64,000 nucleotides of DNA, taken from assembly GCA_964434865.1 (NCBI GenBank), contig CAYSWV010000007.1, forward strand, positions 1-64,000, given 5' to 3'. The stretch is from CAYSWV01 sp964434865 (GTDB lineage: Bacteria > Cyanobacteriota > Cyanobacteriia > Thermostichales > Thermostichaceae). How positions within the stretch are numbered: the stretch's first letter is position 1; each line of letters starts with the position of its first letter. Shown here in pieces: positions 54,004-62,494 of the stretch. The notes under the pieces are model-generated. The model had not been told where the DNA came from, did no database searches, and saw nothing but the letters and a program-made list of their open reading frames with translations. The position numbers were made by a program, and so were the translations under genes.

Positions 54004-54519
54004 CTAGCTATTAGCCACAGCTAGCGCCAGGTCAATCGCCTCTTGTTGATCAAAAATCAGGTTTCGCTCAATGCGCAGCTTAGCTTCGTAAGGTGAGTTT
54101 TCACCCCAAAAATCGGCCAGAGTTTCAGCATCTTCATAGCTGTAGGCTTGATCGGTGAAATAACGTAACTCTTCAAGGGAGCTAAGGGCAGTAACTCGAG
54201 CATCTAGAAGTTGTTGAGTTAAAAGGGCTTTACCGACAGGGCCGGCTAGGATCTTGTTGCCCATCACTGTTTTAGTCTGATCAACAGGTAATTGTAAGAA
54301 GTTAGCTAGAATACTCGCATCTAAATAGTCATAGTGACTGTTGAAAAAGGCATCGAGGGCTGCATTAGTTTGCGCAATGATAGCCTCTGGAACAGCAGAA
54401 GCAACCTGTCCCTCAAACACGTAGATGGCACTGATCAACCATGAGACGACAGCTAGTGTTGACAACAATTGAAAAGTAGCTGATTTTGATCTAAACAAAG
54501 TGATGGTTCTAATCATCAT
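54004..54519 (-). CDS. Secreted or membrane-anchored protein with two YxYxDAxxLAxFW-type repeats
   Basis: 171 residues. A hydrophobic signal segment spans ~16-40. The mature part contains two similar ~40-residue units: FFNSHYDYLDASILANFLQL followed by TKTVMGNKIL, and FTDQAYSYEDAETLADFWGE followed by AKLRIERNLI. The repeat resembles a short cyanobacterial domain with a DAxxLAxxWG and AKxxIGxKIL pattern, as I recall; function unknown. It precedes the amidoligase gene by 11 bp in the same transcript. Confidence 0.65.
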   Translation of the reverse strand: MMIRTITLFRSKSATFQLLSTLAVVSWLISAIYVFEGQVASAVPEAIIAQTNAALDAFFNSHYDYLDASILANFLQLPVDQTKTVMGNKILAGPVGKALLTQQLLDARVTALSSLEELRYFTDQAYSYEDAETLADFWGENSPYEAKLRIERNLIFDQQEAIDLALAVANS

Positions 54520-55006
54520 ATTTAAATCCTGCCTATTTTAATGGGATAGTAAATCTTTGGGGTCATCTAGGGAACTCTAGTTAAACGAAGGATCATTGTA
54601 TAGACTCTAACACGTGGCTTAGTGGGTCTTATTAGGCTCATAAATTAAGTTCATGGATCAGACTGGGTACCTATGACCTCAAACCAATCTTGTGCCTATC
54701 GAGTCCAAGGTAGACGTCGAATCAAGATCTGGGGAAACCGATCAAGAAAGGAGAGTTTTTACTATAGTTAAACGAATGTAAAACAATGTACGCTAGTACT
54801 CAGTAAGTCAATAAAAGTTAATTAAGGAGACTCTGGATTTATTTCGATTTGTTACCCCAGTTTATCAGGTCAGGGAAGCCAGGTGGCTGTTGCTCCTCGG
54901 TGTTATGTCACGGACCCGCCAGACCTAACGACTACGTCGCACTCCAGTCCTTTATTAGCAAGACCCCAATTATTCGCTTACCGACGTTTCATGGAGAGAG
55001 TCTGCC
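54520..55006. other. 487-bp leader region upstream of clpC
   Basis: Holds the promoters of the divergent secreted-protein and clpC genes and a structured-RNA candidate (54867-54926). A plus-strand frame at 54849-55112 crosses it but overlaps clpC out of frame and has no protein character. AT-rich sequence around 54760-54830 is a plausible promoter position; I see no consensus box I would defend. Confidence 0.5.
54867..54926 (+). ncRNA. Candidate structured leader RNA, three-way junction, upstream of clpC
   Basis: Closing helix: AGGTC (54867-54871), A, GG (54873-54874) pairs with CC (54919-54920), A, GACCT (54922-54926), seven pairs around an A-A mismatch. Two hairpins lie inside: AGCC-AGGT-GGCT (54877-54888), and TCC...GTG-TTATGT-CAC-GGA (54894-54914). 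It ends 80 bp before the clpC ATG. It is not obviously any riboswitch I know. It starts like 4.5S RNA (GTTTATCAGGTCAGG) but lacks the GGAA loop and AGCAGCC strand of SRP RNA. Could be a leader regulator, or chance. Confidence 0.4.
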
Positions 55007-57469
55007 ATGTTTGATCGATTCACAGATAAAGCTATTGCCGTTGTCATGGCCGCCCAGGAGGAATCACGGAGACTGGGACAGCATTTTGTCGGTACAGAGC
55101 AAGTTTTATTAGGTCTTTTGACAGAAGGTACCAGTATAGCTGCTACTGTTTTAACTCAGTTTGGCGTTACGTTATCCAAGGCTCGCACTGAAGTTGAAGC
55201 CATTATTACACCTGGATCGGGCACGGTTCCCATTGAGATCCCGTTTACCCCTAAAACTCGTGCTCTATTTGAGCAATCTCTGCAAGAAGCTCGACACCTT
55301 AATCATACTTACATTGGCCCCGAACACATCCTGCTTAGCCTCACACGTGATGACCAAAATGCAGCACTCAAGGTTTTACGGAATTTAGAGGTAGAACCCG
55401 CTGTTGTCCGAGCTGAGCTTCTCAATCATCTTAAGGATCGGGCGGCGGTGCCAGTGGGCCATTCATCACCTGATACGGAGCGATCCCAAACCTCTAATCT
55501 CCTGAAGGAATTTGGTACCAATCTGACTGAATTGGCTGAAGCTGGCCAGCTAGATCCAGTGATTGGACGTCAGCTAGAAGTTGACCGGGTGATGCAGATC
55601 TTAGGGCGTCGGACTAAAAATAATCCTGTGCTAATTGGCGAACCTGGCGTCGGTAAAACAGCGATTGCCGAAGGTTTAGCTCAACGGATTTTTGATCACG
55701 ATGTGCCAGAAGGCCTCCTAGGTAAGCAGGTGATTAACCTGAACCTGAGCTTGATGGTAGCAGGTACAGCCTTTAGAGGTGCCTTCGAAGAACGGCTTAA
55801 CCAGATTCTTGATGAAGTGCGTCGCAAAGGCAACATCATCCTAGTGATTGATGAGATCCATACTTTAGTGGGGGCTGGATCCCTCCATGGTGGTATCGAC
55901 GCGGCTAATCTGCTTAAGCCCGCTCTAGCTCGAGGTGAACTCCAGTGTATTGGTGCAACCACTCTGGATGAGTACAAAAAGTATATCGAGCGTGATCCAG
56001 CTCTAGAGCGACGGTTCCAACCTGTCAAAGTTGGCGAGCCTTCCATTACAGACACCATCGAAATTCTATATGGTTTGCGTACCCGCTATGAACAGCACCA
56101 TCAACTGGTGATCAGCGATGAAGCCCTAGATGCTGCTGCTAAGTTGTCAGAGCGTTATATCGCCGACCGTTTTCTGCCAGATAAAGCGATTGACTTGATT
56201 GATGAAGCTGGATCTCGGGTGCGGTTACGCTACAGTATGCAATCCCCAGCACGTCAGTTGAAGCAGGATCTGCGTCAGGTGACTCAAGCTAAGTCAGAGG
56301 CTGTAGAGAGTCAGGACTTCGAGGCGGCCAACCGACTTCGGGATCAAGAACTTGACCTGCAATCTCAGATCCAACAGATTCAGCGCACCGAACAGCAGCT
56401 TGAGAACCAACCCATCGTAAGTGCTGAAGATATTGCTCAAGTGGTTCAAGCCTGGACTGGGATTCCCGTTAATCAGATCACAGAATCTGAATCAGTCATG
56501 CTACAACATCTGGAAGCAACCTTACATGAGCGAGTGATCGGTCAAGATGATGCTGTGACAGCTGTCGCTAGAGCTGTACGTCGAGCTCGGATCGGTCTTC
56601 AGGATCCTCAGCGTCCTATTGCTAGCTTTATCTTCTCGGGTCCCACCGGTGTTGGTAAAACTGAACTGGCCAAAGCACTAGCTAGCAGTCTGTTTGGGGC
56701 TGAAGAGGCTTTGATCCGGATTGATATGTCGGAGTTTATGGAACCTCACACGGTGTCAAAACTGATTGGTTCCCCTCCTGGCTTTGTTGGATTTGAAGAA
56801 GGTGGACAATTAACGGAGCTGGTCCGGCGCAAACCTTATTCTGTGATCCTTTTTGATGAAATTGAGAAGGCGCATCCGGATGTCTTCAATGTCATGTTGC
56901 AGTTACTGGATGATGGCCGTTTAACTGATGCTAAGGGTAGAACGGTCAATTTCAAAAACACCGTGCTCATCATGACATCGAATGTGGGATCCAGTGTGAT
57001 TGCTAGAGGTGGCGGTGGTCTTGGTTTTGACCTGCTGGTTGAGGATAGTTCAGGTTATAGCCGGATTCGGTCCTTGGTTACGGAAGAGCTCAAGCAGCTG
57101 TACCGACCTGAGTTTCTAAATCGCTTAGATGACATCATTGTCTTCCGCCAACTTAACCAGAGCGAAGTGACCCAAATAGCCGATCTCTTAATTCAAGAGT
57201 TAGTTCAACGCTTAACTGAACAGCGAGATCTAAAGTTAGAGGTCACCCCTGCTTTCAAAGATTTGGTGATATCAGAAGGCTTTGATCCTAACTATGGAGC
57301 TCGTCCACTGCGCCGCGCCATCTCACGTCTGATTGAAGATCGTCTAGCTGAGGCTCTACTCTCAGGCCGTATTAAAGATGGTGATCAAGTGGTCTTAGAT
57401 CTTGATGAGGATCGTCAGCTTCAGATTGAGGTGATCCAAACCACGTTAACACCAGCTTTGGTCAGGTAA
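55007..57469 (+). CDS. clpC: ClpC-type AAA+ chaperone subunit of Clp protease
   Basis: 820 residues, HSP100 length. Clp-N repeats at ~1-140 (FVGTEQVLLGLL, YIGPEHILLSL), D1 Walker A GEPGVGKT at 211-218 with Walker B VIDEIHTL, a UVR/M-type coil near 410-450, D2 Walker A GPTGVGKT at ~545-552, and a ClpP-docking LGF loop (GGGGLGFDL). So it should unfold substrates for ClpP. Sequence is noticeably diverged from the near-invariant cyanobacterial ClpC (as I recall it), so this may be a second copy. ATG follows GGAGAG. A terminator hairpin is 20 bp after the stop. ClpS is 3 kb downstream. Confidence 0.92.
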   Translation: MFDRFTDKAIAVVMAAQEESRRLGQHFVGTEQVLLGLLTEGTSIAATVLTQFGVTLSKARTEVEAIITPGSGTVPIEIPFTPKTRALFEQSLQEARHLNHTYIGPEHILLSLTRDDQNAALKVLRNLEVEPAVVRAELLNHLKDRAAVPVGHSSPDTERSQTSNLLKEFGTNLTELAEAGQLDPVIGRQLEVDRVMQILGRRTKNNPVLIGEPGVGKTAIAEGLAQRIFDHDVPEGLLGKQVINLNLSLMVAGTAFRGAFEERLNQILDEVRRKGNIILVIDEIHTLVGAGSLHGGIDAANLLKPALARGELQCIGATTLDEYKKYIERDPALERRFQPVKVGEPSITDTIEILYGLRTRYEQHHQLVISDEALDAAAKLSERYIADRFLPDKAIDLIDEAGSRVRLRYSMQSPARQLKQDLRQVTQAKSEAVESQDFEAANRLRDQELDLQSQIQQIQRTEQQLENQPIVSAEDIAQVVQAWTGIPVNQITESESVMLQHLEATLHERVIGQDDAVTAVARAVRRARIGLQDPQRPIASFIFSGPTGVGKTELAKALASSLFGAEEALIRIDMSEFMEPHTVSKLIGSPPGFVGFEEGGQLTELVRRKPYSVILFDEIEKAHPDVFNVMLQLLDDGRLTDAKGRTVNFKNTVLIMTSNVGSSVIARGGGGLGFDLLVEDSSGYSRIRSLVTEELKQLYRPEFLNRLDDIIVFRQLNQSEVTQIADLLIQELVQRLTEQRDLKLEVTPAFKDLVISEGFDPNYGARPLRRAISRLIEDRLAEALLSGRIKDGDQVVLDLDEDRQLQIEVIQTTLTPALVR

Positions 57470-57488
57470 ACTATTGGGCTAGTTTGTG

Positions 57489-57530
57489 AAACCTGAGTTA
57501 GACCTAGAACTATTGCTGGCTCAGGTTTTT
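57489..57530 (+). terminator. Rho-independent terminator of clpC
   Basis: AAACCTGAG (57489-57497), 22-nt loop, CTCAGGTTT (57520-57528): a 9-bp stem running into a T5 run at 57526-57530. It begins 20 bp after the clpC stop. Confidence 0.75.
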
Positions 57531-57541
57531 CCAATAGCTAC

Positions 57542-58294
57542 TTATGAAGCTTTTAAAATCCCGATCTCAAGTTGCTGAGGTAAACAAGCTACTGTACTGA
57601 CGGCAGCACAGTACTTTAGGTCTAAGTCTAGCTCGGGCCCGATTTTAAGGAGTCGCTGTCCATGGCTAGACAACCTGAGTAGCTCTAGTAGTCTCTCCTG
57701 CCACTGCTGATAAAGCGCCAGAGCCGCTAGGGCTTCATCGTTACCGATTAGATCAGGTGTCTCTAAAACATTGAAAGCTGCTACTACAGCTCCGGCACAG
57801 ACACTATCTTCTAGAGAATAGGTACCCTGCCAGCCGGATCCAACAATCCAAATTGTGTTGAATGACTGAGCCTTCAAAAAGGTGATCACAGTTGTCAGAT
57901 TGACCAAGCTAGCTGTAATGACAGTGGCAACTGCTTGAACCCGTTGTAAAGCCCGGGTCCCGTTAGTGGTACTCATAAAGATGCGCTTGCCTTTGACCCT
58001 ATCAGCGGTGTAACTCAGAGGTGAATTACCTAAATCAAACCCCTCTACGGTTTTACCCCCACGTTCACCTGCCAAGATTCGTTGATCAGCTGGCCATGCT
58101 TGCCCGGCAGCTCGTAATGCTTCTAGATCAGAAAACACTTGAACGGCTTCGGCTCCTGCAGCTAAGGCTGTTGCTATCGTTGTTGTAGCCCGCAACACAT
58201 CTACAACGACAGCACAATCAGGTTTGAGTTGGTCCTGATCAAGCGTATCTAACGCTGGCGTTTGTTCTGGTGTCTCAAAGACAAACAGCTTCAT
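57542..58294 (-). CDS. comB: 2-phosphosulfolactate phosphatase family protein (ComB-like)
   Basis: 250 residues from ATG 58294, which has AGGTGG in front; a GTG two codons earlier (58300) is less likely. VVVDVLRATTTIATALAAGA, GERGGKTVEGFDLGNSP and the STTNGTRAL motif match ComB. ComB of methanogens hydrolyses 2-phosphosulfolactate in coenzyme M synthesis; cyanobacteria lack that pathway, so the real substrate is probably another phosphate ester. Follows the ABC-2 permease gene by 6 bp. Confidence 0.88.
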   Translation of the reverse strand: MKLFVFETPEQTPALDTLDQDQLKPDCAVVVDVLRATTTIATALAAGAEAVQVFSDLEALRAAGQAWPADQRILAGERGGKTVEGFDLGNSPLSYTADRVKGKRIFMSTTNGTRALQRVQAVATVITASLVNLTTVITFLKAQSFNTIWIVGSGWQGTYSLEDSVCAGAVVAAFNVLETPDLIGNDEALAALALYQQWQERLLELLRLSSHGQRLLKIGPELDLDLKYCAAVSTVACLPQQLEIGILKAS

Positions 58295-58300
58295 ACCCAC

Positions 58301-59083
58301 CTAAAATTGACGACGTGCAAACACTATCACAGCAATCGTCAGGAGCAAAGTGGTATAGCCTAAGGCATAAAGGGCATTCAATCCCAACTCAGCCACAGGA
58401 GGTATTTGACCATATACAGCTAAGTTTTTTAGATTTAGGCGTTCCAAGTTGGGGACCACAATAAAAAAAGCTGCAACGATTCGATCCACAACTGAACTAT
58501 CTGCTGCTGCGTCACGCAGAGATCGGAACTCAAGTAATGCACTACTAAAATGGCCTGCAACATAGACCGCAAAGGTATACAAAGTGGCTAATATCGAGGA
58601 AGTAAAGGTCCCAAACATGATCGCAGCCGCCACAATGATCACCAGCTCAATCCACGTAAATACTAAGGTCCACACCAAAGCTAGGTAAGGCGGATTAGGT
58701 TGAAGTGTGGCAACACCGAGCAAAATTAGACCCATCAGGAGAACTAAGACAGAGAGGACAGCTGATAACCCTAAATGTTTGCCCAAGATAAATTCAGCTC
58801 GAGTCATAGGTTTGGCAATAAGGACATAGATCGTCCGCTTTTCCAGCTCTTTATTCACCAAATTGCTGCCTAGAAACACGGCAATGACTAGCCCTAACAG
58901 GCCCACACCAGCCAAGCCCAAATCAAGGGTGATCTTGGATTGATTTCCTAGAGCTAGCTCCGGCAGCATCAAGTTACCAATGGTCAAAATGGCAATGTAG
59001 AGAAGTACCAAATATAGAATGCGATCTCGGATAGTTTCGCGGAACACATTGTGTGCAATTGCCCAGGTTCGAGTCAGATTCAT
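58301..59083 (-). CDS. ABC-2 type permease
   Basis: 260 residues from ATG 59083 (MNLTRTWAIAHNVFRETIRDR), preceded by AGGAGG; a longer frame to 59164 has an odd hydrophilic N-terminus. Six hydrophobic helices. The NKELEKRTIYVLIAKPMTRAEFILGKH loop after helix 2 is a signature of ABC-2 permeases of the NosY/Ycf38-like kind. No ATPase gene is adjacent. Linked to comB by a 6-bp spacer, so they share a transcript, though a functional link is not evident. Confidence 0.85.
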   Translation of the reverse strand: MNLTRTWAIAHNVFRETIRDRILYLVLLYIAILTIGNLMLPELALGNQSKITLDLGLAGVGLLGLVIAVFLGSNLVNKELEKRTIYVLIAKPMTRAEFILGKHLGLSAVLSVLVLLMGLILLGVATLQPNPPYLALVWTLVFTWIELVIIVAAAIMFGTFTSSILATLYTFAVYVAGHFSSALLEFRSLRDAAADSSVVDRIVAAFFIVVPNLERLNLKNLAVYGQIPPVAELGLNALYALGYTTLLLTIAVIVFARRQF

Positions 59084-59171
59084 CTCTATCATCCTCCTGT
59101 TAAACCATGACCTAGAATCGGCTATCTGATTAGATACTAGGAAATCAACTGCAACCTGATACACTGGTTGT

Positions 59172-59459
59172 ATGTCCAGTCTTCATTGTATGGTCTTTCA
59201 GGTTCAAATTCAGGTTACTCTGCGGCCTTCTGTCCTTGATCCAGCTGGTGCAGCAGTGGAAGCGAGCTTACATCAATTAGGCTATGTCGGGGTGCAACAA
59301 TTACGTATAGGCAAGCTGATTCAATTTCAGTTAGATGCTACTGATCTAGCTCAAGCTCAGGCTCAGACTCAGCAGATGTGTGAGCAAATGTTAGCGAATC
59401 CTGTGATTGAAGGGTATCAAATTCAGCTTGATCCTATCCCCTTGGCATCATCAGTCTAG
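59172..59459 (+). CDS. purS: Phosphoribosylformylglycinamidine synthase subunit PurS
   Basis: 95 residues (ATG 59190 is an alternative, MVFQVQIQVTLRPSVLDPAG, closer to the usual start). The opening strand, VLDPAG and the GVQQLRIGKLIQF core define PurS. It bridges PurL and PurQ in FGAM synthetase, step four of purine synthesis. purQ begins 22 bp downstream; purL is elsewhere. Confidence 0.95.
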   Translation: MSSLHCMVFQVQIQVTLRPSVLDPAGAAVEASLHQLGYVGVQQLRIGKLIQFQLDATDLAQAQAQTQQMCEQMLANPVIEGYQIQLDPIPLASSV

Positions 59460-59481
59460 GATCACTGATTGGGAGATTAGA

Positions 59482-60198
59482 ATGAGTTGCCGTATTGGTA
59501 TTGTCGTGTTCCCAGGGTCTAATTGTGATCGTGATGTAGCTTTGATTACTAAGGCTCACCTTCAATGTCCTACTCGACTGATTTGGCATACTGAAACGGA
59601 TCTGGCTGATTGTGATTTGATTGTGATCCCAGGTGGCTTTAGTTATGGTGATTACCTCCGCTGTGGGGCTATTGCCCATCTGTCCCCAGTGATGCAGGCG
59701 ATCAAAGCCTTTGCCGATCGGGGTGGCTATGTCTTGGGCATTTGCAATGGTTTTCAAGTGTTAGTGGAAGCAGGCTTACTCCCTGGTGCTTTAATCCGCA
59801 ATCGAGATTTGCACTTTATCTGTGACTGGGTTGAGCTTGAAGTGGAAGTAACTCAAACTCCATGGACTCACCACTACCACCTCCATCAGATCATTCGACT
59901 TCCTATTGCTCATGGTGAAGGCTGCTATGTATGTGATGCTGAGACGTTGGCTCAACTCCAGGCCAATGATCAGATCATCCTGCGCTACCGTAATCAAGCA
60001 CCCAATGGCTCTCTTGATCGGATTGCTGGACTCTGTAACCCAACTAAAACAATTATGGGTTTAATGCCTCATCCAGAACGAGCCGCTGATCCAGCCCTTA
60101 ATCAGATTCCTGCTACCCCAAATACAGATGGCTTAGGGCTTTGGTCTAGCATTTTAGCCACGATCAAAACCCAACAGACTGTAGCGTCCCTCCGATAA
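59482..60198 (+). CDS. purQ: Phosphoribosylformylglycinamidine synthase subunit PurQ
   Basis: 238 residues from ATG 59482 (MSCRIGIVVFPGSNCDRDV), behind GGGAGA; an ORF start at 59407 overlaps purS and is rejected. Class I glutamine amidotransferase: nucleophile Cys in GICNGFQVL and the His/Glu pair in MPHPERA. It releases ammonia for FGAM formation with PurL and PurS. Confidence 0.97.
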   Translation: MSCRIGIVVFPGSNCDRDVALITKAHLQCPTRLIWHTETDLADCDLIVIPGGFSYGDYLRCGAIAHLSPVMQAIKAFADRGGYVLGICNGFQVLVEAGLLPGALIRNRDLHFICDWVELEVEVTQTPWTHHYHLHQIIRLPIAHGEGCYVCDAETLAQLQANDQIILRYRNQAPNGSLDRIAGLCNPTKTIMGLMPHPERAADPALNQIPATPNTDGLGLWSSILATIKTQQTVASLR

Positions 60199-60230
60199 CA
60201 GATTAACTATTAAACTGACTGCAGCTCAGG

Positions 60231-60672
60231 GTGCTTCTGACATCAGCATCACCCCATGAATCTGAACCCATCTGTCAGGCAACTCACTCTGACACCTTAA
60301 ATGAAGATCTAGATGACCTAGCTACAACCTTACTTGCGCAAAAACAGAATCCCTGCGGGGCGTGGCACCAAAGAACAAGCAGATAAGTACAAGGCTAGGT
60401 TGCAGTCTGCTTTTACATGTGTAATTAAAAATGCTAGCCCTAAGTTCGAAGATTTGAAAGTTATTGCTGATCTCCAAAAGAAGTTGACAGCAGGTTGGAG
60501 TTACGGCTGTTACTGTGGCGTGGGCAATGCTAGTCTAAACATTAAACCTGTTGATGAAGCTTGTCGAGTCCATGATCCAATCTTCTGTAGATTTCAATTA
60601 GGACGGCTATACTTCACCCAAAGTAAGATGGAAAGCTCAAGGAAGTTACTTGGTCTATTGAGTCTGAGTTAA
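60231..60672 (+). pseudogene. Phospholipase-A2-like protein gene, frameshifted at a GGGG run
   Basis: The frame open from 60334 (TTG) to 60672 carries an eukaryote-like secretory PLA2 core: WSYGCYCGVGN, then KPVDEACRVHDPIFC. This gives the calcium-loop YGCYCGxG and catalytic His-Asp with their Cys partners. That frame has no ATG. In the frame before it, an open stretch from 60219 to 60384 (...DLATTLLAQKQNPCG) joins smoothly if one G of the GGGG run at 60357-60360 is removed, giving NPCGRGTKEQADKY. So the gene is frameshifted, or the base is a sequencing error. No signal peptide is visible. Start of the intact form uncertain; GTG at 60231 is given only as a limit. Confidence 0.5.
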
Positions 60673-60708
60673 TTCTCTGATGAAACTCATTTCCATAATT
60701 CGATACCA

Positions 60709-60738
60709 TAGTGGAGTTACTAGCCCATGGCTCCACTA
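60709..60738. promoter_or_regulatory. 8-bp perfect inverted repeat upstream of clpS
   Basis: TAGTGGAG (60709-60716) and CTCCACTA (60731-60738) enclose a 14-nt loop, ending 23 bp before the clpS ATG. No U-tract follows, so a leader hairpin or terminator of the PLA2-like gene are both possible. Confidence 0.4.
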
Positions 60739-60761
60739 CTACCTAACTGTACATTTCTGGT

Positions 60762-61070
60762 ATGACTACAACTGAAGCACCAGCTAGACCTAGCCAACAA
60801 TCCTCTCCAGCCGTTACCGTTGTTCGGAAGCCTTATCCTAATTACAAAGTTATCGTGCTTGATGACGATTTCAATACGTTTCAACATGTGACGGAATGCC
60901 TGCTTAAGTATATTCCTGGGATGACTCCATCTCGAGCCAAAGAGTTAACCAACCAAGTTCACTATGAAGGCAGTGCCATCGTTTGGGTAGGTCCGATGGA
61001 GCAAGCCGAGCTCTACCATATGCAACTCGATCAGGAAGGGTTAACCATGGCGCCTCTAGAAGAAGTTTAA
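60762..61070 (+). CDS. clpS: ATP-dependent Clp protease adaptor ClpS
   Basis: 102 residues. A flexible ~25-residue N-terminus is followed by the ClpS core: PNYKVIVLDDDFNTFQHVTECLLKYIPGM, the DDDFN substrate-pocket motif and HYEGSAIVWVGPMEQAELYHMQL. It delivers N-degron substrates to the ClpA/ClpC N-domain. Residue pattern VLDDDxNTFxHV is normal. Confidence 0.97.
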   Translation: MTTTEAPARPSQQSSPAVTVVRKPYPNYKVIVLDDDFNTFQHVTECLLKYIPGMTPSRAKELTNQVHYEGSAIVWVGPMEQAELYHMQLDQEGLTMAPLEEV

Positions 61071-61079
61071 GCCCCTGAT

Positions 61080-62171
61080 CTAGCCTGTAAGCAGCTGAGT
61101 ATACATCGATTCAATGGACTGTAACAGTTGATCTTGGCCCCACTGTTGGTAAAGACTAGCTGCAATAGAGAGGCCTCCCGCTCCTATCCCTTCTTTGACA
61201 AAGCCTCGTTCGTAAGCTTGTAATGTTTCATAGCGGCTATTAGCAAAACTGAGTTGAGTAGCCAGCAAGGGTACCGTTCCTAAGACTTGAGCCAACCCTA
61301 CAGTATTCCCCGTTGGATCAGCTGCAACCCAGCGCGTGGTGCCTACCGCAATGGATCGAGGCTGCCAGTCTAAGTACTGCTCTTGGATCCAACGCTGCAT
61401 TAACGCATACACAGCCAGCATTTGGGTTCCCCCAGCCAGCAATACTGGACATTGCTTGGAGGCACTTAGGGCTAAGCCTGCTACAAAAGGTTGCATGGGA
61501 TCGCCCACCGCAGCAACTACTTCAAGTACAGTGGGATGAGTTGAAATCTGAGCTAGCCCTTGCTTGACTAAAGCTCGTTTTTGATCATGATTACAGATGG
61601 GGTGACTACTATTTACCATGCCAGCAACCTGATAACCCAATCCCGTTAAAACTGCTAATGCTGTAGTTGTACCGCCCACGACACATTCGCCAATAACCAG
61701 ATACCCCCCCATTTTAGATAACTGCTGTCCCCAATGGGTTCCCTGTTGAAACAGATGGTTAACTATTTGAAGTGGCAGGGCCTGTCCTGTACTTAAACAG
61801 TGAGCTGGCGATCCATCGAGTTCAATCAAACCTTCAAGTGATTCTGTTAAACCACAATTAAATAGATAATATGGGAGCTGTAAGTCTTGAATAACCGCTC
61901 GGCTGATCACAACTGGAGACGGATAGCCATCAGGGGAGGTCGGTAACCGAGATGAGTAGCCCTTAATCAAAACTTCAGCATCAGCTAGGGCCGTCATCCG
62001 ACGAGCCTCTGGAGTAGCCCCTGCAGCTGAGATCCCTGGAATCAAACCTGTATTGGTAAAGCCAAAGCAGCCAACAAAGTTAGGTTGTCGACCTCTTACA
62101 GTCTGCTCCCACGTTTGGGCTAACTCCGGTTGAGTATAAGCAATCCAGCTCAACGAATTCATTTGAATCAC
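61080..62171 (-). CDS. CobT-like nicotinate-nucleotide-dimethylbenzimidazole phosphoribosyltransferase family (TIGR00303)
   Basis: 363 residues (start ATG 62171; MNSLSWIAYTQPE at 62162 is possible). It is the archaeal/cyanobacterial form rather than the classic CobT: FTNTGLIPGISAAGATPEARRMTALADAEVL and GECVVGGTTTALAVLTGLGY are family motifs. Predicted to activate the lower-ligand base or a related NaMN transfer in cobamide (pseudocobalamin) assembly. Convergent with clpS across 9 bp. Confidence 0.85.
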   Translation of the reverse strand: MIQMNSLSWIAYTQPELAQTWEQTVRGRQPNFVGCFGFTNTGLIPGISAAGATPEARRMTALADAEVLIKGYSSRLPTSPDGYPSPVVISRAVIQDLQLPYYLFNCGLTESLEGLIELDGSPAHCLSTGQALPLQIVNHLFQQGTHWGQQLSKMGGYLVIGECVVGGTTTALAVLTGLGYQVAGMVNSSHPICNHDQKRALVKQGLAQISTHPTVLEVVAAVGDPMQPFVAGLALSASKQCPVLLAGGTQMLAVYALMQRWIQEQYLDWQPRSIAVGTTRWVAADPTGNTVGLAQVLGTVPLLATQLSFANSRYETLQAYERGFVKEGIGAGGLSIAASLYQQWGQDQLLQSIESMYTQLLTG

Positions 62172-62320
62172 ACTATCTCTTCAATGTAATGGGAAAAGTT
62201 GATCATCGAGGATGCGGTAGCTGGATACTATTACAAAACGATACAGTGGTTTGAGACTAAGATATGTTACTATACACTTCACCTTAGCTAGGAGTGTCCC
62301 ATTGAGGCCTTTGAAAACCC

Positions 62321-62494
62321 GATCAGCTAAGCCCCGATCAGCTAGGCCCCGATCAGCTAGGCNNNNNNNNNNNNNNNNNNNNNNNNNNNNNNNNNNNNNN
62401 NNNNNNNNNNNNNNNNNNNNNNNNNNNNNNNNNNNNNNNNNNNNNNNNNNNNNNNNNNNNNNGCCCCGATCAGCTAGGCCCCGATCAGCTAGGC
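62321..62494. repeat. STRR-like array of a 15-bp unit GATCAGCTAGGCCCC, split by an assembly gap
   Basis: Two units and a partial one are visible left of the gap (62321-62362, the first with AAGC for AGGC) and at least two right of it (62463-62494). N run at 62363-62462; the true copy number is unknown. A frame reads through (repeating SARPR), because the unit is 15 bp, but it is not credibly a protein. It lies in the 353-bp spacer between the CobT-like gene and the pentapeptide protein gene, ending 30 bp before the latter's ATG. The rest of the spacer (62172-62320) shows nothing recognised. Confidence 0.85.

Noticed and set aside
54861..54926. 4.5S/SRP RNA gene
   Set aside because: The stretch GTTTATCAGGTCAGG differs by one base from the E. 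coli 4.5S RNA, but the GGAA loop and AGCAGCC partner strand that define the SRP core are absent.
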